A DNA stretch of 46,034 nucleotides from Deltaproteobacteria bacterium. GTDB lineage: Bacteria > Myxococcota > Myxococcia > Myxococcales > 40CM-4-68-19. The stretch spans positions 1 through 46,034 of the forward strand of contig VBKO01000343.1 in NCBI GenBank assembly GCA_005888115.1. The letters run 5' to 3'. How positions within the stretch are numbered: position 1 is the first letter of the stretch; every line of letters starts with the position of its first letter. A program made the translations under genes and the position numbers. This document shows positions 1 through 9,995 of this stretch, piece after piece. The notes beneath the pieces were generated by a model. The model saw nothing but the letters and a program-made list of their open reading frames with translations, did no database searches and had not been told where the DNA came from.

Positions 1-147
1 GGCGTTCCACCGGAGCATTTCGTGAGCGTTTCGCGCGTGCGCAACGCGTCGTCACAGCGCCATGTCCACCGCTAGCGACTCATCGAGCAGAAGCAGCGAG
101 GTGGGGGAGCGCCGCGCGCGAGCACGCCAGCAAGCTATGCGAAGTGC

Positions 148-1437
148 TCAATGGCGCCGGACGTTTCGTTCGGGACGCGGTCCCCGCGCGCGACCCGGCG
201 GTCTGACCCGCTGCCCGTCGCCGGCGATCTGTATCTCGACCAGGAACTCCGCCCCACCCGCGCGCCGATTGCGCGCGGTGATCGCGCCGCCGATCCGGCG
301 CATCGTGCTCTGGGCGAGCCAGAGTCCCAGCCCGGTACCCGCCTTGCCCTTGGTGGTGAAGAACGGCTGGAAGAGCCGCGGCAGGTGTTCCGGCCCGATT
401 CCCGTCCCTTCGTCGGCGATGGTCACCCGCACGCGGTCGCGGGCCCGCTCGGCGCTGACGTGCACCGTTCCCCCGTCCGGCATCGCATCGCGTGCGTTGA
501 AGAGCAGGGTGACGAAGAGGTGGGACAGCTCGGCACCGCTGCCGAGGACCAGTGGGAGATCGGGGACGTCCGTGCGCACCTCGACGGGCGCCGCGCCGGG
601 CGGCTGGCGAAGGTGCAGGACCCCGATCGCCTGCCGCAGCACTTCCCCCAGGTCCACCGGTCCGGGCTCGAGTCGGCCGGATCGCGCCACGTCGTGCAGC
701 TTGCGCACCGACTCGAGGGCAGCCTCGATGCTCTCCTGGAGCCCCACCACGAGTGGCCCGTACTCCGCCATCACGCGCGTGTCGCGGGTGAGCACCGCCG
801 TGCGCGTCGTCACTCCGCGCAGCGTGTTTCCCAGCTCGTGCGCGATCGAGGAGGCCAGCTCGCCGAGGATGCTCATGTGCTCGCTCTGGAAGAGCGCTTC
901 GCGCATGTGCGACAGCTCTTTTTCTGCCCGGGCTTGCTCGGTCACGTCCTGCGCGAGGACGACGACCGGCGAGGCGACCGCGTCGATCCGCTCCAACCGG
1001 AGCTCCACCACCTGTTCCCCGTGCATGCTGCGGTACCGCCGCACCACCACCGAGGGCGCCCGCTCGGGCAACTGTCTGGCCTCGGCCACCGCGGCCTGCG
1101 ACAGGCGCATCCAGGTGGTGCTCGGAACCTTGCCCTCGCGCATCCATCCGCCGCGCGCAATGTCCAGCTCGTGCCAGCGGGCGTTGCGGGTGGTGATGGC
1201 GCCGTCCTTCACCAGCGCGAGACCGCTCGCAGTGACGTTCAGCGCCCAGAAGCCGAGCCGGTAGACGGCGCTGCCGCCGCCCGAACGTTGCTGCACGAGC
1301 TCGCTGGTCCGCACCTCGAGCCGGCGCACCAGCGCGGCGTACTTGCGCGAGAGATCCAGGTATTTCGCGCGGAGGTCCACCAGGACGTCCGGCTCGGCGC
1401 TCTCGGCGGCATCAGCGATGTTGCGCTGGTCGCGCAT
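148..1437 (-). CDS. PAS-containing sensor histidine kinase
   Basis: 429-aa ORF; H-box-like region '[19 protein letters not shown]', HATPase motifs '[13 protein letters not shown]', '[33 protein letters not shown]'. Confidence 0.9.
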   Translation of the reverse strand: MRDQRNIADAAESAEPDVLVDLRAKYLDLSRKYAALVRRLEVRTSELVQQRSGGGSAVYRLGFWALNVTASGLALVKDGAITTRNARWHELDIARGGWMREGKVPSTTWMRLSQAAVAEARQLPERAPSVVVRRYRSMHGEQVVELRLERIDAVASPVVVLAQDVTEQARAEKELSHMREALFQSEHMSILGELASSIAHELGNTLRGVTTRTAVLTRDTRVMAEYGPLVVGLQESIEAALESVRKLHDVARSGRLEPGPVDLGEVLRQAIGVLHLRQPPGAAPVEVRTDVPDLPLVLGSGAELSHLFVTLLFNARDAMPDGGTVHVSAERARDRVRVTIADEGTGIGPEHLPRLFQPFFTTKGKAGTGLGLWLAQSTMRRIGGAITARNRRAGGAEFLVEIQIAGDGQRVRPPGRARGPRPERNVRRH

Positions 1438-3415
1438 CGTTCTCCCTCAACCTGGCAATCTCCGCCTGGAGCGCGGCCATCCGGCTCATGTCCTCCAACA
1501 TGAGGACCGCCCCGAGAGGCGCGCCACCGTCCACGATCGGCACTGCCGCGAGCGTCGCCTTCCCGAGCCCGCCGTTGGGCAGCTCGTAGTCGAGCTCCTC
1601 CGAGCGGGTCCCGAGGTTCTGCGCCAGTGCCTTGCTCACCTTCGCCAGCACGCCGCGGTTCAGCGCCGGAATGTGAAGCGTCCACAAGACCTGCCCGACC
1701 GCCTCGCCCTCGGTGAGCCCGAGCAGTCGCTCGGCTGCGAGGTTCCACACGATGATCTTGCCCGACCCGTCGAGGACGATCAGCGCCGCGGACAGGCTGC
1801 GGATGATCACCCGCTGGTTGAATGCCAGCTTGTTCATCTCCTCGGTACGATGCGCCAGCTCGCGGTTGGTCGCGTCCAACTCGGCGTTGGTGGACTGCAG
1901 CTCCTCGTTGGTAGTCTCGAGCTCCTCGTTCGTCGACTGCAGCTCCTCGTTGGTCGTCTGCAGCTCCTCGTTGGCGGATTGCAGCTCCTCGTTGGTGGTC
2001 TCCAGCTCCTCGTTCGAGGACTGCATCTCTTCGTTCACGGTCTGCAGCTCTTCGTAGGCCGTCTGACGTTCCTGATTCGCCTGCCGCAGCTCCGATTCCA
2101 TGCGGCGCACGGAGGTCACGTCGTGGACGAGATAGACGAGCCCGGCGTTCTCGCCGGTGGCGTCGCGTAGCGGCGACACCTCGACCGAGAGATGGATCCC
2201 GTTCGGCTCGGAGGCCCGCGCCAACACGCCGTCGCCGCGCTCCCGTTCCGACCGCCCCTCGCGGACCGCCGCAGTCTTTTCGATCAGCAGGTCGCCCGCC
2301 AGTCCCGGGAGGCTCAGCGCGGCCAGCTTCTTGCCGGTCGTTTCGGTCTCCCTGCGATTCCACAGCCTGGCGGCAGCGCCGTTCCAAAGCATGACGGAGC
2401 CATCCAGCGTGGTCGCGATCACCGGCAGCGGGAGCGATTGCAGCACCTCGCGGTGGAATTGATCGATGCTCCCGACCTTCTCCGTCTCCTGGTCGATCTC
2501 GCGCGCGACGCTCTCCTGCTCGAGCAGCCCCACGAGCCGTTCCTGCGAGACCGCGCTGTCGCGCCGCCCATCCTTCCGATAGATGCGGCGCGCCAGATCG
2601 ATCGGCTCGTAGATGCGAGCGGCGAAGGGGATCAGCTCGGACTTTCCGAGCATCAAGATTCCGTGCTGCCGCAGCGCATAGTGGAAGCGCGACAGCACCC
2701 GCTTCTGCAGCGCGGCGTCCAGGTAGATGAAGACGTTGCGGCAGATGAGGAGGTCGAGCCGCGAGATGGGCGCATCGCTGACCAGGTTGTTGATGCCGAA
2801 GATGACGGACCGGCGCAGCTCCTTGCGCACGGCATAGCCGTCGCCCTCTTCGATGAACCACTCCGCCAAGGCCTTCTTGGAAACCGATTCCACCTGGTCG
2901 CGGGCGTACTGGCCTTTGCGCGCGTGCGCGATCGCCTTCTCGTCGACGTCGGTCCCGAAGATTTTCACGTCCTGGTTGCCGAACGAGGGACCCATCGCTT
3001 CGGCGAGCACGATCGCGGCGGAGAACGCCTCCTCCCCGGTCGCGCATCCCGCGCTCCAGACGCGGATCTCCTCTCCTGGCCGCTTTTCCGAGAGCATCTG
3101 CGGGATGGCCTTGGAGGAGAGCTCCTGCCACACTTCCGGGTCACGGAAGAACGAGGTCACCTTGATGAACATCGAGCCGAGCAGGGCGTCGAACTCGGCC
3201 GCATCGCGGTCGAGCAGCGCCCCGTACTCGCGCACGGTGCGCTTGCCCCGATCCTGCATCCGCCGCTGGATGCGCCGGAGCAGCGTCGGACGCTTGTAGT
3301 TGCGGAAATCGAAGTTCCGCGTTTCGCGGATCTTGCGGAGGATCTCCTCGAGGTCGCCGCCAGACGCCGCTTCCTTGCGGGGCTTCTGCTTGGTCGCGCC
3401 CGCGCTCCTCGCCAT
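1412..3415 (-). CDS. CheR-type methyltransferase fused to PAS domains and a TNEELQ coiled coil
   Basis: 667-aa ORF; '[22 protein letters not shown]', '[10 protein letters not shown]' CheR motifs; long '(T/S)NEELQ' heptad-like stretch followed by PAS domain. Confidence 0.92.
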   Translation of the reverse strand: MARSAGATKQKPRKEAASGGDLEEILRKIRETRNFDFRNYKRPTLLRRIQRRMQDRGKRTVREYGALLDRDAAEFDALLGSMFIKVTSFFRDPEVWQELSSKAIPQMLSEKRPGEEIRVWSAGCATGEEAFSAAIVLAEAMGPSFGNQDVKIFGTDVDEKAIAHARKGQYARDQVESVSKKALAEWFIEEGDGYAVRKELRRSVIFGINNLVSDAPISRLDLLICRNVFIYLDAALQKRVLSRFHYALRQHGILMLGKSELIPFAARIYEPIDLARRIYRKDGRRDSAVSQERLVGLLEQESVAREIDQETEKVGSIDQFHREVLQSLPLPVIATTLDGSVMLWNGAAARLWNRRETETTGKKLAALSLPGLAGDLLIEKTAAVREGRSERERGDGVLARASEPNGIHLSVEVSPLRDATGENAGLVYLVHDVTSVRRMESELRQANQERQTAYEELQTVNEEMQSSNEELETTNEELQSANEELQTTNEELQSTNEELETTNEELQSTNAELDATNRELAHRTEEMNKLAFNQRVIIRSLSAALIVLDGSGKIIVWNLAAERLLGLTEGEAVGQVLWTLHIPALNRGVLAKVSKALAQNLGTRSEELDYELPNGGLGKATLAAVPIVDGGAPLGAVLMLEDMSRMAALQAEIARLRENDARPAQHR

Positions 3416-3479
3416 GAAAGCCTCCGCCCCGGAACTGCGCTTCTACACCCGCGCTGCCAGTGAACGGTAGCCATGCTCG

Positions 3480-3555
3480 CGGTCTCAGGCCGTTTCCAGC
3501 GCGATCCGCAGGGCGTCGAGCAAGTCGTATCGTCGACGACGAGAACGGTAGGCAT
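3480..3555 (-). pseudogene. Truncated and frameshifted response-regulator receiver remnant
   Basis: MPTVLVVDD in one frame continues as YDLLDALRIALETA* in another frame (a one-base gain would restore VVDDEYDLLDALRIALETA); no room for the rest of a receiver domain before the CheR start at 3415. Confidence 0.6.
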
Positions 3556-3748
3556 GACGGCCCTCGCGCAACGCGATAACCGGTAATGCAGCCGAATCGG
3601 GTGTCAACCTGCCGCCGCGCACAGGTCGGCGATGCGCGGTTGTGCACAGAGCGACCGCGCCGGCGTGTCCTCCGCGCGACATGCGCAGGCCTTGTGGCCT
3701 GTCGCAACGGCCGCCTGTCCCTCTAGGGTCGCGTGCCGGAGGGAGCGC

Positions 3749-4687
3749 GTGGTCCGGAACATCGCAACCGCCGCGGCGCTGCTTTGCGCCTGCGGCGCCG
3801 AGTTCATCGAGCCGAATCCACCCCGGCTGGTCCGGAGGCGGGTGGATTACCAGGCCTCTTCGGTGCCCGAGCCCGCCGTCTGGTTGGTGGTCTCGGATCT
3901 ATTCCTCGAGCACGACGAGGACTGCGCCGCCACCGTGGCGTGGCTCGGCGCCTCCATCCGCGGGGCGGTCCCGGCCTCCGTCCCGGGCAGGCTCGAGCTG
4001 CCGGTGGTCCAGACCTCTCCCTGCACGCAGCCGAACTCGCGCGCGATCGACCCGTCGGCGATCGACGCTGCGCTTCGCGGTGCCGAGGCCGCGTTCCCGG
4101 GCCGCTCGGTGCGCGCGGTGATCGTCTACGCAAACAACGTGCTCGCCACCGTGCCGGGACAGATCGCCTCGGCGCTGGACGCGGCGCGAAAGCTCGCGGT
4201 CGCTCGCGGCGCGCTGGAGCCGCGGATGTGGGCGCTTCTTCCCGGCGGTCTCGCCACGGGCGTCCGGGCGGATCGCACCGTGACGTGGACGTACGCCGGG
4301 GATCCGGCCCTCGCGCGCCAGCTCGCCGACGTCGCGGCCCAGGAGCTGCCCTTCACCTCGGATGCCGCGCTGGTCACTCCGCCGCTGACGCTGTTCGCTA
4401 GCGGCCCGGATGGCGTCCGCGTCTTCAAGGTGTGCAAAGTCGACCCCGCCGTCCAGCTCCTCGGGTTCGCGGGAGACGGGACCTCGGTGGCCGTCGACTC
4501 CGCGGATCCGCCGGAGTACCGCGTCACGCTCGCGCCCCGATTCGCGCTGCCGCGCTCGGAATTCCAGGTGCAGCACGCCGGCCTCGAGGTGGAGGCCTGC
4601 ATCGATCATTGCGACCGGTACCACGGCGACGATCGGGTGCGGTGGCTGACGAGGCCAGGCTGCGTGTTGCCGGGAGCGTCCTCATGA
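3749..4687 (+). CDS. Predicted lipoprotein, first gene of MotAB/FliFG-like cluster
   Basis: GTG start with GGAGGG upstream; signal peptide and lipobox 'ALLCAC|GAEF'; rest of ORF supported by high-GC coding pattern. Confidence 0.75.
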   Translation: MVRNIATAAALLCACGAEFIEPNPPRLVRRRVDYQASSVPEPAVWLVVSDLFLEHDEDCAATVAWLGASIRGAVPASVPGRLELPVVQTSPCTQPNSRAIDPSAIDAALRGAEAAFPGRSVRAVIVYANNVLATVPGQIASALDAARKLAVARGALEPRMWALLPGGLATGVRADRTVTWTYAGDPALARQLADVAAQELPFTSDAALVTPPLTLFASGPDGVRVFKVCKVDPAVQLLGFAGDGTSVAVDSADPPEYRVTLAPRFALPRSEFQVQHAGLEVEACIDHCDRYHGDDRVRWLTRPGCVLPGASS

Positions 4688-5262
4688 GGATCTTCCTCCT
4701 CCTCCTCTTCTGCTCGCTCGGCGCGCGCGCCCAGGCCTTCCGGGTCGAGCCGCGGTCGTTCGTGAAGCAAGGGCATTTCTTCACCTCCTTGGGCGGCACC
4801 TGGCTGGAGCGCGGGGACTACTGGCTCAATCCGGGCTTGTCGTTGTCGGCGGCGTACTACCCGACCGAGAGCGGCGGCGCCGAGGTTCGCGTGCTGTGGT
4901 TCTTCTCCTCGCTGAGCGAATCGGCCCGGCAGATCAGCGCGGCCACCGGGTTCGTGCCCGACGCGCGGAGGCCAGAGGCCCTCGCGCTCGCCGGATGGCG
5001 GCAATCGCTCACCTACGGAAAAGTCGCGCTCGCAGGCGGCGCCGTGCATTTCGATCTCCAAGGGGCGTTGCACGGCGGCGGCCTCTTCACCGACCGGGGA
5101 TTCGCGCCTGCCGTCTCCGCCTCGGCGGGGATCCTGGCCCGGCTGAACCGGTGGGTATTCCTCCAGCTCGACCTCGGTCTCCTCCTGTCCTTCGAGCAGC
5201 GCCAGCGCAGCGGCGCGGCGCTGGGCCTCTTTCCCCTCCTCTCCGCGGGAGCCGAGCTGTGA
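4684..5262 (+). CDS. Outer-membrane beta-barrel protein (OMP_myx_plus-like)
   Basis: ATGA overlap with previous gene; signal peptide 'MRIFLLLLFCSLGARAQA'; alternating barrel-like strands 'GLSLSAAYYPTESGGAEVRVLWFFSSL'. Confidence 0.7.
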   Translation: MRIFLLLLFCSLGARAQAFRVEPRSFVKQGHFFTSLGGTWLERGDYWLNPGLSLSAAYYPTESGGAEVRVLWFFSSLSESARQISAATGFVPDARRPEALALAGWRQSLTYGKVALAGGAVHFDLQGALHGGGLFTDRGFAPAVSASAGILARLNRWVFLQLDLGLLLSFEQRQRSGAALGLFPLLSAGAEL

Positions 5263-6779
5263 TCGCGCTCCTCTTGGCGGTCGCTGCCGCGCCCTTCGCG
5301 GACGCCTTCTGGGACCGCGATCTCGGTGCCCTCGCCCGCGAGCTTCTGGAACACCGCGGGGCGGCGCAGGCGGCGCTCTTCGAGGATCTCGTCCGCCTCT
5401 GCGACTGCGAGACGCTCGCGCCGCTGGAGACGCCGGACCCCCTCCGGCAACTGGTGCGCATCGAGGCTGCCCGCGGGGCGCGGCTCGGCGCGAAAGGGGG
5501 CGCTTCGGAGACGCTCTGGCGTGACCTGCTCCGCAAGGACTTCTTCCGCCGCGACCCGCGCAATCCACCGCTCGAGAACGCATTGGCCTGGCCGGACGAG
5601 GAGGAGCTCTGGACCGGCGAGATCCGCGTCGTGGAGGCGCCCCGCTGGCGTTGCGACCAGCCGGCGCCCCCGCCTGCCGCCCAGGACGACACGGGTCTCG
5701 CCGGCGCGCTGCGCACGGCGGGGTATCGCGAGGCGGCCTCCCGGTTCGCGTACCACCGCGCCTCGCGGCTCCTGGCCCGCGGCGAGAAGACCGCGGCGGC
5801 CGAGCAGGCGCGCGGCATCGATCCGGCGGCGCTCGGCGAGCTCGGGCATTGGGCCGCCCTGCTGCGCATCCAGCTGGGCGCCGACGGACCCGGGGAAGCC
5901 GTGGCGCTGGCGCGCGCCTGGTCGGGCCCGCAGTCGCTGCCGGCGCGCGCGCTGGCTGCCGACCATCTCGCCCGCCAGGGCCGCTGGCCGGAGGTGGCCG
6001 AGCTCGCCGAGGGAGCCGAAGGATCCGATCGCGCGCTGCTCGACCACGTCCGACTCCTCCGGGTCCGTGCGCTGGTCGAGCTCTCCCGGCGCGAGGAAGC
6101 GGTAGCGGCGGTCCCTCGCGACACGCGCTCCGAGCTGGCGCGCGACCTGGCGCTGGAAGCGGTGGCGGGCCGGCCGCTGGATGCCGCATCGATCGAGCTG
6201 CTGTCGGCGCTGTGGCCCGATCCCGCGGACGCGTTCGCCAAGGTGGCCGAGCGCGCGCTGTTCGCCGGAGCGCTCGAGGTGGCGCGCTCCGCGGCGGCGG
6301 CGATTCCGGGATCGGGAATGCGGGCGCGCATCGTCGAGGCGGAGCTGGCGTTCGCGGCCGGCGACCGCGCGGCGTTCCAGGCGTCGCTCGCGCGCCTCAC
6401 CACTGCGCAGGGCCCGCGCATCTCCGAGCGGCTTGCCCGCGGCCGCGCGGCAGCCGAGCTGGCCGGCGCATTGGCTTCGCTCGCGCCGACGGCCCCCGCG
6501 CTCCGCCGGGAAGCCGCCGCCGCCATCGATTCGCTCGCGGAGCAGTACGGCGGAAGCATCGGCCGCGAGCTCGCAACCGCCGTCGCCGCCCTGCGGACGC
6601 GCAACGCTGCCTCCGCCGGCGTGGTGCGAATCGCAGCTCCGTTGCCGGTTCCGGACCTGCCACAGGTCCTGGTGAGCTGGCCCGAGCCGCGCTCCTTGCT
6701 CGCCATCCCGGACGGCGAAGGCGGCTTGCGCGACTGGTTCCCCGCGCAGGCGGCGTTCGCCGGAGGTCCTTCGCCATGA
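5259..6779 (+). CDS. Exported alpha-helical repeat (TPR-like solenoid) protein
   Basis: GTGA overlap with previous gene; signal peptide 'VIALLLAVAAAPFADA'; Ala/Leu/Arg-rich helical repeats through the ORF. Confidence 0.7.
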   Translation: MIALLLAVAAAPFADAFWDRDLGALARELLEHRGAAQAALFEDLVRLCDCETLAPLETPDPLRQLVRIEAARGARLGAKGGASETLWRDLLRKDFFRRDPRNPPLENALAWPDEEELWTGEIRVVEAPRWRCDQPAPPPAAQDDTGLAGALRTAGYREAASRFAYHRASRLLARGEKTAAAEQARGIDPAALGELGHWAALLRIQLGADGPGEAVALARAWSGPQSLPARALAADHLARQGRWPEVAELAEGAEGSDRALLDHVRLLRVRALVELSRREEAVAAVPRDTRSELARDLALEAVAGRPLDAASIELLSALWPDPADAFAKVAERALFAGALEVARSAAAAIPGSGMRARIVEAELAFAAGDRAAFQASLARLTTAQGPRISERLARGRAAAELAGALASLAPTAPALRREAAAAIDSLAEQYGGSIGRELATAVAALRTRNAASAGVVRIAAPLPVPDLPQVLVSWPEPRSLLAIPDGEGGLRDWFPAQAAFAGGPSP

Positions 6780-7963
6780 CGGTCGTGCCCCTCCTCGCCA
6801 CAGCGCTCGTGGCGCAGGCCGTTCCTCCGGACTTCAAGGGCGACGATCCGCGCTCGACGGGGTCCGCCCAGGCCGCCCCCGCGGCGGCGCCGAAAACGCC
6901 GGGGCAGCCGCCCCCGGACGTCCCCGAGGGTTCCGACATCCAGTCTCGCAAACGCCCCGAAGCCCCTGGCGCGGCCACGGAGAAATACCTCGCGCCGAGC
7001 GGCGCGGCGATCGACGCCAACGACATCCTGGACGAGATGCTCGACCAGCTGGCAGCGGACGTCGCGCGGCTGGGACCTTTGCGCATCGGCCCCATCCTGC
7101 TCGAGCGGGTCCGGCTGTCCGACAACCTGAACCCCGACTTCGCCCCGGTGCTGGAAGCGCGGCTCGCGGCGTCGGTCGCGCGGACGACCGAAGTCGCGTT
7201 GCTTCGCTGCGCCGAGTGCTGGGCGACCCGCGGAAGGCTCGAGAACGGCGCCTGGGTGGTGAGCCGCGGCGTCAACCGGAAGGAGGAGATCGCAGCCGTC
7301 GCGCAGAAGTACGCGGCGCGAACGCTCCTCACCGTGGCGCTCACGCTCCTCGACGAGCCCAGCACCTTGGCGATGGACGTGGAGCTGGTGCACGCGGACG
7401 ATTCGTCGATCGCCTTCGCGGAGCAGTACCGCATGAACCCGGAGACCGCGCTGCTCTATCGAGGCGTCGACCGCACCCAGTCGCGGTTCAAACGGCTCAA
7501 GGAGCTGCAGGACCGCATCGACCAGCGGCCGCGGTTCAGCCACGAAATCGATTTCGGGACGATGGGCCTGTCCGCCTCGGGTTCGCTGAACTGGGGCGCC
7601 CTCGCACGCTACGCGCTGACCGAGCAGTTCGGCGAGAACGGCGCCGGCGACGCGGGCATCGAGGCCGGCGGATACGTGAACACCTCCCTCTTCTCGACCG
7701 GCCTGGTCGGCGGCGTGTTGCGGCTCCGCCTCGGCGGAGCGCAGGTCTTCTCCTCCGAGGTGCGGCTCGTTACGCACGCCGGCGCGCTGCTCACCGCCGG
7801 CGCGACCAGTTTCTACGGGGGTGCGGGCCTGCGGCTCAAGCCCGCCATCCGGGTCACGATCTTCGCCATGCTCGACTACGTGGCGCCGTTCCAGGTCCGC
7901 AAGGACGGACCCAAGTACGGCGAATTCGCTCCGCAGCTGGGGCTGGGGTTCACATGGCCATGA
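6776..7963 (+). CDS. Exported protein with FlgO/CsgG-like N-terminal domain and C-terminal beta-barrel
   Basis: ATGA overlap; N-terminal region 'LAADVARLGPLRIGPILLERVRLSDNLNPDFAPVLEARLAASVARTTEV...' followed by barrel-like C-terminus ending 'FAPQLGLGFTWP'. Confidence 0.6.
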   Translation: MTVVPLLATALVAQAVPPDFKGDDPRSTGSAQAAPAAAPKTPGQPPPDVPEGSDIQSRKRPEAPGAATEKYLAPSGAAIDANDILDEMLDQLAADVARLGPLRIGPILLERVRLSDNLNPDFAPVLEARLAASVARTTEVALLRCAECWATRGRLENGAWVVSRGVNRKEEIAAVAQKYAARTLLTVALTLLDEPSTLAMDVELVHADDSSIAFAEQYRMNPETALLYRGVDRTQSRFKRLKELQDRIDQRPRFSHEIDFGTMGLSASGSLNWGALARYALTEQFGENGAGDAGIEAGGYVNTSLFSTGLVGGVLRLRLGGAQVFSSEVRLVTHAGALLTAGATSFYGGAGLRLKPAIRVTIFAMLDYVAPFQVRKDGPKYGEFAPQLGLGFTWP

Positions 7964-8588
7964 ACAGAGGCTGGGTCCTCTTCGTCCTCTGCGCCTGCTC
8001 GGCGGTGCAGCCGAGGCGGATGGTGGTGCCGGAAGGAATGCGCAGGGAGGCGCAGCCGCTGCCGCGGCCGGAGAACAAGCCCCCCACGCCGGCATTGCAG
8101 GGCGCGCTGCAACCGGCCGCGGCCACCCGGGCGCAGGACGGCCGGTACGTGCTGCGGCTCGCCGAGCACAACCGCGTCTGGGAGCTGGAGCTGCCCGAGT
8201 CGGCCGGCGGGTACGAGATGCGAATCCCCTTGGACGGCCCCCTCGAATCGCCGACCGCGGCCGACGCCGAGCTGCTCGCGGCCGCGCCGGAGGTCCGGGC
8301 CGCCCCGAACACCGCGGCGGATGCGAAGCCGGACGGCGCCGCCAAGCCGCCCGCCACCGGCACGAAAGCCGACGCTGCCGCGAGGATCCTGGGCAAGAGC
8401 TACTGGTGGAGCTGGTCGATCTGGAGGCTTCGCACCCGAAGGACGCCCGGCTGCAAGCGATGAAGGGCTCCGTCTACCTGAAGCTGGGCAAGGCGCAGCT
8501 CGCGCGCGAGTCGTGGCAGAAGGCGCTCGCGCTCGATCCCGAGGACCCCGCCGTGGCCGAGGCGCTGCGGACGCTCAAGGAGGAGTAG
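7960..8588 (+). pseudogene. TPR lipoprotein whose reading frame is interrupted (frameshift near 8370-8410)
   Basis: ORF from 7960 has lipobox 'LFVLCAC|SAVQ' and ends at 8463 in atypical 'YWWSWSIWRLRTRR'; the TPR 'ELVDLEASHPKDARLQAMKGSVYLKLGKAQLARESWQKALALDPEDPAVAEALRTLKEE' is in another frame to 8588. Confidence 0.6.
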
Positions 8589-8590
8589 GC

Positions 8591-9370
8591 ATGCACGTCG
8601 TCATCGGCCTGTTGGGCCTCGTCGCGGTGCTCGCGGCGACGGTCACCACCGAGGGCTCGCATACTTTCACGGGCTTCCTCCACCGGCCCGCGCTGCTGCT
8701 CCTCATGCTGGCGCCGCCGTTCGTGGCGCTCACCTCGTACCGACCGGAGGAGCTGTGGGAGACCGGGCGGGCCGTGCTCCGCGCCATCCGGCGAGCGCCC
8801 TCGCGCGCGCGGGCGGCGCTCTACGAGGACCTGTCGCGATTCGCCGCCGAGCACCGCCGTGGGCGTCCGGCCGAGGCGCTCGCGGTGGCGGAGTCGTCCG
8901 AACATCCGCTCTTCCGCCAGCTGGCCCCGCTGGTCGTGCGGCAGTACGCGGCCGGCGAGATCGAGCGGACCGCGGGAGCGGCGGCGTACTGCCTCTCCTC
9001 GTCGCTCAAGCGCAGCGAGGACGTGCTCACCTCTCTCGCCCGCGTGGCGCCGGCGATGGGCCTGGTGGGGACCACGCTGGGGCTGATCGGGTTGCTCCGC
9101 GATCTCTCGAACTTCACGCAGCTGGGCCCCTCCATGGCCCTGGCGCTGCTCTGCACGCTGTACGGACTGGTGCTGGCGAACGGCCTCTACCAGCCGCTCG
9201 CGCGCATGGTGCACGCGCACTCGCTGACCTGCGCCGAGGACGCGCGCCTGTTGACCCGGGCGCTGGCCCTGCTCGCGGAGGGGAAGCCCGTCGCCGACGT
9301 GCGCAACCTGTTCGAGGCCACGGCGGGACAGGCGGAGCTGCGGATCGAGACCGGCGGAGCTGTGGGCTAG
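8591..9370 (+). CDS. MotA-like stator protein (proton channel)
   Basis: 'PAMGLVGTTLGLIGLLRDLSNFTQLGPSMALALLCTLYGLVLANGLYQPLARM' matches MotA TM3/TM4 pattern; early 'FLHRPALLLLMLAPPF'. Confidence 0.88.
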   Translation: MHVVIGLLGLVAVLAATVTTEGSHTFTGFLHRPALLLLMLAPPFVALTSYRPEELWETGRAVLRAIRRAPSRARAALYEDLSRFAAEHRRGRPAEALAVAESSEHPLFRQLAPLVVRQYAAGEIERTAGAAAYCLSSSLKRSEDVLTSLARVAPAMGLVGTTLGLIGLLRDLSNFTQLGPSMALALLCTLYGLVLANGLYQPLARMVHAHSLTCAEDARLLTRALALLAEGKPVADVRNLFEATAGQAELRIETGGAVG

Positions 9371-9372
9371 CC

Positions 9373-9993
9373 ATGGACGATCTCACTGCGCCGGCCGAAC
9401 CGCAGCAGGACGAGCTCTGGCTGATCAGCTACGCCGACCTGCTCAGCCTGCTGGTCGGGTTCTTCATCATGATCATCGCGGCGGTCCCGATGCGTCAGGC
9501 GACCTTCGAGCGCATCGCGGCGGCCATCTCCGGGAGCAAGTCGGCGCCGCTGCAGCAGCTGCGCGAGCGCGTGGAGGATCTGGTGGCGAAGAGCCCCGAG
9601 CTGCGCGACCGCGTGATCGCCCGCGACGACGCGGAAGGCCTGGGCATCGAGTTCAAGGACGCGCTGCTCTTTGATTCGGGATCCGCGGACGTGCGCCCGG
9701 AGGGGCGGCGGGCGATCGGCGAGGTGGCGCGGCTCTTGGGGACGTTGCCCGCGCGTCCGGTGCTGGTCGAGGGACACACCGACGAGGTGCCCATCCGCAC
9801 CGCGCATTTCCATTCCAACTGGGAGCTGTCCTCGCAGCGCGCGATCAACGTGCTGGCGGCGCTGGAGGGGAGCGGCATCCCCCGCGAACGGTTGTCCGCA
9901 CGCGCGTTCGCGGACACGCGGCCGCGCGACGTACAGGGAACGATCGAGGAGCGGCGCCTCGCCAACCGGCGGGTCGTCGTCCGTGTGGAGTAG
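9373..9993 (+). CDS. MotB-like stator protein with OmpA peptidoglycan-binding domain
   Basis: 'ELWLISYADLLSLLVGFFIMII' (MotB plug/TM with conserved Asp) plus OmpA-like 'VEGHTDEVPIRTAHFHSNWELSSQRAINVL'. Confidence 0.92.
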   Translation: MDDLTAPAEPQQDELWLISYADLLSLLVGFFIMIIAAVPMRQATFERIAAAISGSKSAPLQQLRERVEDLVAKSPELRDRVIARDDAEGLGIEFKDALLFDSGSADVRPEGRRAIGEVARLLGTLPARPVLVEGHTDEVPIRTAHFHSNWELSSQRAINVLAALEGSGIPRERLSARAFADTRPRDVQGTIEERRLANRRVVVRVE

Positions 9994-9995
9994 CC

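Noticed and set aside
5087-8095. 1002-aa minus-strand ORF
   Set aside because: Antisense shadow of GC-rich plus-strand genes; low-complexity Arg/Ala/Ser composition, no domain signal, opposite strand supported by motifs and start/stop overlaps
8370-8410. Programmed ribosomal frameshift in TPR lipoprotein
   Set aside because: No recognisable slippery heptamer; simple indel is a better explanation without further data
8591-9993. Zorya-type antiphage system (ZorA/ZorB are MotA/MotB-like)
   Set aside because: MotA-like protein lacks the long cytoplasmic tail of ZorA and there are no ZorC/D/E helicase or nuclease genes nearby; neighbours are OM proteins and a FliG-like protein
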